Shown here in pieces: positions 13,847-19,788 of a DNA stretch of 21,591 nucleotides. Origin of the DNA: Prevotella sp. (GTDB lineage Bacteria; Bacteroidota; Bacteroidia; Bacteroidales; Bacteroidaceae); contig JAILAA010000206.1 in NCBI GenBank assembly GCA_024681875.1, positions 1-21,591 of the forward strand, read 5' to 3'. Made by a program: the position numbers and the translations under genes. Position 1 is the first letter of the stretch, and each line of letters starts with the position of its first letter. Under the pieces are notes generated by a model, which saw nothing but the letters and a program-made list of their open reading frames with translations, was not told the DNA's origin and ran no database searches.

Positions 13847-16800
13847 CTATTCTTTATCTTTGACTTGGATTGAAATGGACTTTGTTGTTCCGTGGAACTC
13901 GGGCGAGTAGGCGCACTGCACGGTGCAGGTGCCAGTCTCGTAGGTTCCTGTGCGGTCGATGTAGTATTCGGTCTCGATGATGTGGCGGCCTTTCGGCAGG
14001 AGGTCGAAGAAATAGCTGGTGGCATAGTCCTTCGGCGTGCAGTAGTAGCCCTCGCGCCAATTATAGCCGCTCAGCTGCTTCACGGGCTCCATGCAGGCAG
14101 CGCGCTTGTCGGTCAGCTGTACGAAGTCATAGTCGCGGTCGGCCTCGATGGTGATGCGCACGGTGACTTTGTCGCCTTCTTTTAGGGGTGAGTGTTGAGA
14201 GGTGAGGGGTGAGAGATTACCTGCCGTGTACAATTCGCGTTTCACGCTGATGCCGCTGGTTTGGTCGGCGATGTCGCGAGTGGGCTGTGTGAACTGAGCA
14301 TAGACGGCGCCCCATGATGTGCCTGTCGATGTCTTCTTGGCGGTGAAGGTCGAGGGGAAATCGCTACCACCCCTGGCCCCTCCTTCCGGAAGGAGGGGAA
14401 TGGTGGTTTTCACGTATCCGATGCCTGCGGTGGCGTCGCTGGTGTCAAGAGGCTTGTCGTCAATGCACAGCTCGGTTTTTTCCTGTGGTGCCAGCGCCTG
14501 TGAGTTACCGTTGAGGAAGGCATAGATGGCGTCGACGCTGTTCAGCGGCGTATCCCAGGCCTGCGTGCGCTTCTGCTGCAGGAGCCAGCGCTGCATCTCC
14601 GTGATGGTGATGGTATCGTTGGGCGTCAATAGCTTCATTGCCTCTATGGCGGCCACCTGCGTAGGCATCTTGTAGTCGCGCCACGAGTATCCGGCACGCT
14701 GGGTGTCGTAATAGCGGCCCATATCCTCGCGGTAGACCGTCCACTCTTTCAGGCTCTTCACGTAGGTCTTGTTCTTGAGGATGATGGCCGAGAGTGCCTT
14801 CTCATAGATGGTCTGATTCTTCGTCTCCTTCTTCAGAAGATTTGTCAGATAGGCGTTGGCGTCGGCCACATCCTTGGGCAGCTCACGTCCATCGATGGCG
14901 CAGATGTAGAGCCACTGCAAGGCGCGGAAGTTGGGGAAGGTCTGCTTGTGTCCCTTCCTTTCTTCCTTCTTCATCTCTTTTACTAATTCCACGATGTTGT
15001 TGCCCAGGAATGTGAAAGCGTTGTCGAGCATCTCTTCCGTCTCGTCCTGCTGCTCCGTCATTTGGTTCAGACGCACCAGCATCTCAGTTACTGAAGTGGT
15101 GATGAGAGGCGAGCCGTTCATGCCGGGCCACCAGCTCCACGAGCCATTGTCGTTCTGGAGTCCGTTCAGTTTCTTCATAGCCGAGCTAAGGCGCATGTCA
15201 ATAGCATTCTTGTCGAAGAAGACACCGAGCTGCTGTTTCTGCTCCTGTTCGCGGTTGGCGTCCATCACCCACGGCGTCTCGTTGAGCAGCAGGTCTTTCA
15301 GCTCCTCGTTCTTCTGGAGCTGGGAGTTGAGCGAGGTGAGTTGGGTCGTCTCACGTTTCCACTGTTCGAAGACGTTCTTTGCTGTAGGATTCTGCGCCAG
15401 GATATGTCGGCCGATGGCGTTGGCATAGTATGACGTAGCCTGACACATAGCGCAGTCGTCAAGTGGATGACCGACAGCGGGCAGTGCCTGAATCATCAGC
15501 CAGGCAGGGTTGTTGGTGTACTCGACGGTGAGTGTGGTGGAGGGTGACGTGTGGAGGGTGGATGGAGAAATGATCTTCGTGAGGTCAACCTCTTTCGTCC
15601 CAGGTCCGTTCTGGGTGAAGGGAACGGTGACGGTAACGCGCTCCGTTGAGGGCAGTATGGGCAGGTAGTGCTGCTCACCGTCGCTGTGCTTAGGCGTGCT
15701 GATGCTGACGCGGGCAATGAGGAGGGTGGAGGGTTGAGGGTGGAAGGTGGAGGGAGCAATGTTGAAGGTGACGGCTGTAGTCGAGCTGTCGGCAATGCTG
15801 ACCTGCTGTTTCTGCTCGTAGACGACGGCCTCGGTCTCGGGGTCGAGTAGCTGCAGCATGGCGGTGCCTTCGACGGGCTTGTCGCTCATGTTCATCACGC
15901 GGGCGCTGATGGTGCCCTCGTCGTCCTGGCGCAGGAAACGCGGTATGTTGGGCTGAATCATCACGTCCTTGCGGGCTACGGCTTCGTCGCTGATCTGTCC
16001 GTACATCATGTCCTTGGTGTGGGCGATGCCCATGAAGCGCCAGGTAGTGAGGCTTTCAGGCAGTGTGAACTTCATCGACACGGTGCCGGTGGCATCGGTG
16101 ACGAGCTGCGGCATGAAGAACGCCGTCTCCTGCAGGTTCTCGCGCATCTGCATCTCGGCCTGCTTCGGCTCTTCCTCGTTCTTTTCTACAGAACCACCTG
16201 TATGACTCGCCTTCTGGGAAGCCATTGGGACTTCGGCCAAATCATAGCTTTCATCGGCCTCCATCTCCTCCTGTGCTGCGGCATAGAGCACCTCTTCCCC
16301 GTCTGCCATCGCATTGTCCTTTCTCATCATGCGCAGTGGACCGCGATGGCGCAAGTAATAATGGTATTCTGGGAATACGTCGTAGTCGAAATGGTTGTAG
16401 TGCAGCAAGGGAACACTCAGTGAAGGCAATGTCTTGGAGCCGTAGGCATTGATAGTCCCCCATTGTGCCTGCCCCCATGAAGTGTATACATAGTTCAGTC
16501 GGGTGGGGGGTTGCAGACTCCATGAGTGGCCGTAGAGCTGGTCGAGGCTCTTGTCGTAGAGCGTGGCCATCAGCTGGGCTGCCCCCTCCAGCTTCCCTCC
16601 TTCGGGGCCGGTTATGGTAAGCGTCCATTCCTCCTGCTGTCCGGGTGTGAGACGGTTGCGGAATGTCTTCCACTTCACGCTCAGACGTTTGTCGGGCAGC
16701 GGCTCTTTGATGGTGGTGTGATAGGTGTAGTATTCGCCGTCCTTCACCCATGCATAGGTGAGCAGCAGGCCGTGCCCGTATTCTTCTTTATAGGTGAACT

Positions 16801-19465
16801 TACGGTTAATCAGTTCGTTGCTGATGTCGTCCCTGCCGCTCTCGATGAGCTTGTTGCCGCTGAAGATGGCGTACACCACGTGCACGTCTTTGTCAGACGA
16901 ACCCACCTGCACGGTGACGGGCTTGCCGTCGTTGGGGAACTGCTCGTGGCTGGTGTAGAACCATTTGTGTGTCTCGGTGACAGGTCGCTTGTCGTTGAGC
17001 GAGAAGACGATGAATTCCTGCTTGATGGTGTCCTCCTGGCAGATGGCCGAGAGGGTGTGCAGTCCGCTCTTGAGGGACGGTACGACGACGAGGTTATTGG
17101 TCTTGACTTCCTGCCAGCTGCCGTTGTCAAAGCGATAGCGCACTTGTGCCTCCAGGTCGGCGCCGCCTGCGTTCTGCAGGTGGAAGGTTATCTTCGTTTT
17201 GTCTTCATTCAGCACCTTTTCAGGCAGTGAGACATTGAAAGCCGTCTTCCTGTTGCCCAGAGGCACCGACATCGTGCCCTGATGCGTCTCGCCGGCCTGG
17301 TCGGTGACGTCGGCAGTGATGACGAAGTTGTAGAACATGGGATGCTGCGTCTGCGGCACCACGAGGGGGATGTCGGCCTTGAACTGGCCCTTATCGTCGG
17401 TTGTGGTCTCGCCCTCGGCCATCAGCTCATCGTCGCTGCCCGTGCCGAAGTAGCCACGCTGCCAGTAGCGCGAGTAGCTCATCCACCAGAAGGCCATGCG
17501 GCGCACCACCTTGTATTTCACAGTAGCGCCTTGTACGGGCACACCGGCATAGCTGCGCACATGGCCTGTGGCCTCGACGGTGTCGCCCGCCGCATAGTCC
17601 TGCGTCACGCGGGGTATGTCTACCTCGAAGGTGGGCCGCTTGTATTCCTCCACACGGATGCTGTGCTGCTCTTGTCTGACATTGATAGTGAACTGTCCCG
17701 TCAGGCCCTGCGAGGGCAGCGTGAACGATGTGGAGGCCGTGCCGAACTCGTCGGTGGTGACGGTCTTCTCCTCCACCGTCTCATAGTTGGCATCCTTTAG
17801 GCGGATGGTCAGCTCTTCATTGGCCAGTGCGCGGTTGTCGTTGCCTGCGAAGTTGCGGTAGAGGATGACGGCAGCGTGCACCGTCTGTCCCGGGCGATAG
17901 ATGCTGCGGTCGGTGAAGATGTCTATCTGGTTTTCCTCGTTCACCTCATTATAGTGGTAGCGTCCCCAGTCGTCCATCTCAGGACAGGCGTTGTCGGTCG
18001 GGGTGTATGCCCGCATACGGAATCTGGAGGCGTCTTTCTCAGGCTGCAGCATACATTCGCCTTTGCTGTCGGTCTTCAGCGTAGCCTTGCCTGCCTTCTG
18101 GCCCCACCCCCAGCGCACTTCTACACTGGCGTTCTTCACGGGCTGGCCGGTGGTGGCATTCACCACGACGATGCGTTTCGGCATTTCTTCCGGAGCAGCC
18201 TCCCCCATATGGGGGCGGTTGGAGGGGGCTGTCAGTGACAGTACGCGCAGGTCGCTGACGAAGTAGAGGCTGCGCGAGATGCGTGTGGCGGGCAGACTCT
18301 CAAACTCCAGCATATACACGCCCACGGGCAGACCGCCCAAGAGCATCGAGTCCTCGAAGATTTCATATTCGGGATGGGCATCGAATTTCTTTGTCACCGT
18401 CTTCTCGGGCAGGGCGTGCAGCAGCGGCTTCAGCTTCTTGTAGTGGTCGGGGTTGGAGGGATTGAGCTCCGTCGTGCCGTCGACATCTACTTTATATACG
18501 CGTACCGTCAGTTGGCTGATGCCGCGCAGATTGGTCAGCTCGATGTTCTGTGCACGTTGCGGGATATGAACGTATTTCTCTACATGAGCATTGTATTGCA
18601 GTTCGACAAGGTCGTGCTGACGGTTACGCAGGTAGTTCATGCGCTGCCACGATCCCCAGCGCTCAAGGGCCATGTTGATGTACTGCCATTTCTGCTCGGC
18701 AGTGGCGTCAGTGTGGTCTTCCATGTAGTCGTAGCGCGTGATGGCCAGCTCGCCACACTCGGGCAGGTCCTGATATTCCGCTATGAGCGAGTCGAGGCGC
18801 TGAATGTACTTCGATTTGTTCAGCGGCTCCTGCTCGATGTCTTCCGTCTTTTCGTTGCTGAGCATCCAGTCGCTGGCAATGAGTGCCGCTTGGCGGTTTC
18901 CTGCCTTCACGTAGTAGTCGTGAAGCAGACGTGGATGGTTGGTCATCAGACCGATGACGCTCAGCAAGTCGTTGCCGAAGTAGCGGCTGTGCTCGCCTTT
19001 GATGACGAATGGCTCGAAGCCGGTGGCCTTCACCTGGGCAAGCTCGTCGGGATAGGCCACAGCCTTCTCATAGTATTCCTGGCCTATCTGCTCGTGGCGC
19101 AGTTCGTCCAGCCATCTGTTGTTGATGTAGATGTAGCCTAAAACGGTGTGGTAGATGGCTTGCAGCACGTGGTTGTTCTCGGCCTGTGCGGCACGCTCTT
19201 GCAGCTGTTCCACGACGGGTTTGAGCGAGTCGGGTGCCACCTCGCATTGCGACTTAGCACGCTGCAGCTCAGCCTTTAGCAGCTGGCCGTAGGCCTTCTC
19301 CTTCTCGGCTTTCGTCACAATCTTGCCCAGCACTTCCTGCTCCGTCTTCGGCAGGTCGTTGTCCTGGGCGTCCTTCACCTGTTTCCACAGGGTGCTGTAT
19401 GTCTGGGCGTTCAACATGGTTGTGAAGAATAAGGCTATAGTAGCAATTAGAAAGGTTTTTCTCAT
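13847..19465 (-). CDS. Bacterial alpha-2-macroglobulin family protein
   Basis: This is a very large exported protein of 1,872 residues. A signal peptide (MRKTFLIATIALFFTTMLNA, cut before QTY) has no lipobox. A helical N-terminal region of about 290 residues precedes stacked MG beta-domains, including the MG2-type segment IDIFTDRSIYRPGQTVHA (about 513). A charged, low-complexity stretch near 1075-1110 could be the bait region. The A2M domain follows (FTLPESLTTWRFMGIAHT, about 1130) with an alpha/alpha thioester-type domain from about 1310. At the thioester site, where CxEQ is expected, it reads C1338-A-M-C1341, so the thioester glutamine is missing. The C-terminus is a receptor-binding-like beta domain. 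Such proteins trap proteases in the periplasm. Six repeat-encoded segments are spread through it. No pbpC gene, a common partner, lies nearby. It is the first gene of the leftward run. Confidence 0.9.
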   Translation of the reverse strand: MRKTFLIATIALFFTTMLNAQTYSTLWKQVKDAQDNDLPKTEQEVLGKIVTKAEKEKAYGQLLKAELQRAKSQCEVAPDSLKPVVEQLQERAAQAENNHVLQAIYHTVLGYIYINNRWLDELRHEQIGQEYYEKAVAYPDELAQVKATGFEPFVIKGEHSRYFGNDLLSVIGLMTNHPRLLHDYYVKAGNRQAALIASDWMLSNEKTEDIEQEPLNKSKYIQRLDSLIAEYQDLPECGELAITRYDYMEDHTDATAEQKWQYINMALERWGSWQRMNYLRNRQHDLVELQYNAHVEKYVHIPQRAQNIELTNLRGISQLTVRVYKVDVDGTTELNPSNPDHYKKLKPLLHALPEKTVTKKFDAHPEYEIFEDSMLLGGLPVGVYMLEFESLPATRISRSLYFVSDLRVLSLTAPSNRPHMGEAAPEEMPKRIVVVNATTGQPVKNASVEVRWGWGQKAGKATLKTDSKGECMLQPEKDASRFRMRAYTPTDNACPEMDDWGRYHYNEVNEENQIDIFTDRSIYRPGQTVHAAVILYRNFAGNDNRALANEELTIRLKDANYETVEEKTVTTDEFGTASTSFTLPSQGLTGQFTINVRQEQHSIRVEEYKRPTFEVDIPRVTQDYAAGDTVEATGHVRSYAGVPVQGATVKYKVVRRMAFWWMSYSRYWQRGYFGTGSDDELMAEGETTTDDKGQFKADIPLVVPQTQHPMFYNFVITADVTDQAGETHQGTMSVPLGNRKTAFNVSLPEKVLNEDKTKITFHLQNAGGADLEAQVRYRFDNGSWQEVKTNNLVVVPSLKSGLHTLSAICQEDTIKQEFIVFSLNDKRPVTETHKWFYTSHEQFPNDGKPVTVQVGSSDKDVHVVYAIFSGNKLIESGRDDISNELINRKFTYKEEYGHGLLLTYAWVKDGEYYTYHTTIKEPLPDKRLSVKWKTFRNRLTPGQQEEWTLTITGPEGGKLEGAAQLMATLYDKSLDQLYGHSWSLQPPTRLNYVYTSWGQAQWGTINAYGSKTLPSLSVPLLHYNHFDYDVFPEYHYYLRHRGPLRMMRKDNAMADGEEVLYAAAQEEMEADESYDLAEVPMASQKASHTGGSVEKNEEEPKQAEMQMRENLQETAFFMPQLVTDATGTVSMKFTLPESLTTWRFMGIAHTKDMMYGQISDEAVARKDVMIQPNIPRFLRQDDEGTISARVMNMSDKPVEGTAMLQLLDPETEAVVYEQKQQVSIADSSTTAVTFNIAPSTFHPQPSTLLIARVSISTPKHSDGEQHYLPILPSTERVTVTVPFTQNGPGTKEVDLTKIISPSTLHTSPSTTLTVEYTNNPAWLMIQALPAVGHPLDDCAMCQATSYYANAIGRHILAQNPTAKNVFEQWKRETTQLTSLNSQLQKNEELKDLLLNETPWVMDANREQEQKQQLGVFFDKNAIDMRLSSAMKKLNGLQNDNGSWSWWPGMNGSPLITTSVTEMLVRLNQMTEQQDETEEMLDNAFTFLGNNIVELVKEMKKEERKGHKQTFPNFRALQWLYICAIDGRELPKDVADANAYLTNLLKKETKNQTIYEKALSAIILKNKTYVKSLKEWTVYREDMGRYYDTQRAGYSWRDYKMPTQVAAIEAMKLLTPNDTITITEMQRWLLQQKRTQAWDTPLNSVDAIYAFLNGNSQALAPQEKTELCIDDKPLDTSDATAGIGYVKTTIPLLPEGGARGGSDFPSTFTAKKTSTGTSWGAVYAQFTQPTRDIADQTSGISVKRELYTAGNLSPLTSQHSPLKEGDKVTVRITIEADRDYDFVQLTDKRAACMEPVKQLSGYNWREGYYCTPKDYATSYFFDLLPKGRHIIETEYYIDRTGTYETGTCTVQCAYSPEFHGTTKSISIQVKDKE
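14184..14215 (-). repeat. 7-bp units in the macroglobulin gene, copy 1
   Basis: The coding strand reads CTCTCAC, CCCTCAC, CTCTCAA, CACTCAC, CCCT. It encodes LSPLTSQHSPL (about residues 1751-1761) between two beta-strands of the C-terminal domain. Confidence 0.75.
14366..14407. repeat. Long palindromic element in the macroglobulin gene
   Basis: A perfect inverted repeat with 11-bp arms (CCCCTCCTTCC, 14377-14387, and its complement to 14398) is flanked by ACCACC and GGTGGT, which can pair further. It encodes PLLPEGGARGG (about 1684-1695), a turn-like segment between beta-strands. Its minus-strand start, CCCCTCCTT, is shared with the trmH copy. Confidence 0.75.
15537..15564 (-). repeat. 7-bp units in the macroglobulin gene, copy 2 (CCTCCAC type)
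   Basis: The coding strand shows four heptads: CATCCAC, CCTCCAC, ACGTCAC and CCTCCAC. They encode SPSTLHTSPSTT, between the last MG domain and the thioester-type domain. Confidence 0.65.
15721..15755 (-). repeat. 7-bp units in the macroglobulin gene, copy 3 (CCACCCT type)
   Basis: On the plus strand the five units are GGAGGGT, GGAGGGT, TGAGGGT, GGAAGGT and GGAGGGA, exactly in tandem. They encode APSTFHPQPSTL in a loop between two beta-strands. Confidence 0.75.
16581..16609 (-). repeat. Probable degenerate palindromic element in the macroglobulin gene
   Basis: On the coding strand a GGCCCC...GGAGGG segment is followed by CTGGAGGGGGC, which differs at one base from the tail of the copy at 18198-18229. 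It encodes GPEGGKLEGAA. The hairpin itself is weak, so this copy is less certain. Confidence 0.4.
18198..18229 (+). repeat. Palindromic element in the macroglobulin gene with GGAGGGGGC tail
   Basis: CCCCCATATGGGGG (18202-18215) is a perfect palindrome, followed by TTGGAGGGGGC (18219-18229). It lies antisense to the gene and encodes about APSNRPHMGEAA (residues 412-424), between two N-terminal MG domains. Confidence 0.65.
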
Positions 19466-19496
19466 TTTGCAATACTGTTATGGGTTTTGCATCATG

Positions 19497-19504
19497 CAAA
19501 GATA
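19497..19504 (-). promoter_or_regulatory. Promoter -7 box of the macroglobulin operon
   Basis: TATCTTTG on the minus strand fits TAnnTTTG and lies 31 bases upstream of the ATG at 19465. The -33 region (ACTG at about 18-20 bases) is a poor match. It may drive the six-gene leftward run. Confidence 0.5.
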
Positions 19505-19603
19505 GCTTTTTTTATTTAATAACAGTTCGCGCGCATGAGAATTATATGAAACTTTAACGATTGTTTGCCTGCTTTCGCCTGTCGGGAAGTTGTTCCAGAG
19601 GTA

Positions 19604-19616
19604 TGACATTTTGTCA
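19604..19616. promoter_or_regulatory. Dyad TGACA-TTT-TGTCA upstream of clpB (site 1)
   Basis: A perfect 5-3-5 inverted repeat lies 173 bases upstream of the clpB start. It is a candidate binding site for a dimeric regulator. It does not resemble CIRCE (TTAGCACTC-N9-GAGTGCTAA). Its position before a heat-shock gene is the only functional hint. Confidence 0.45.
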
Positions 19617-19682
19617 CAGAGGGCTTTCTCTGGCTTCAAAATGAACACGCCGTCATCATGGGGCGTTGAGTGAATAGGCGAC

Positions 19683-19695
19683 TGCCATTTTGTCA
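19683..19695. promoter_or_regulatory. Dyad TGCCA-TTT-TGTCA upstream of clpB (site 2)
   Basis: This is a second copy of site 1 with one arm base changed, 79 bases downstream of it and 94 bases before the clpB start. Both sites share the ten bases CATTTTGTCA. No TTTG/TAnnTTTG promoter is obvious between here and clpB, so the promoter may be of another type. Confidence 0.45.
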
Positions 19696-19776
19696 TTTGG
19701 GCCTGTCGGAATGCCTTTCGCGGGAGTGGCGGCATATCGTTTGTTGCTGATAGGGTAGTGGAAATAATTATTAAAG

Positions 19777-19783
19777 AAAGGAG
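19777..19783 (+). promoter_or_regulatory. Strong ribosome binding site of clpB
   Basis: AAAGGAG lies 6 bases before the ATG at 19789. It is stronger than the leader sequences of most genes in this window and fixes the clpB start. Confidence 0.7.
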
Positions 19784-19788
19784 AAAAT

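Larger units (their letters stand above)
19466..19788. other. Divergent intergenic region between the macroglobulin gene and clpB
   Basis: These 323 bases contain the macroglobulin promoter (19497-19504), two TGACA-type dyads, a pair of CCTGTCGG(G)AA direct repeats (19578-19588 and 19702-19711), a small CAGAG/CTCTG hairpin (19617-19632) and the clpB ribosome binding site. A leftward reading frame of 105 codons (19795-19478) spans it but is not called as a gene, because it overlaps both the clpB start and the opposite promoter. Confidence 0.6.

Noticed and set aside
18374..19141. Long plus-strand frame opposite the macroglobulin gene (255 codons)
   Set aside because: It is composed of Val/Leu-rich shadow sequence of the coding strand, with no ribosome binding site or recognisable domain.
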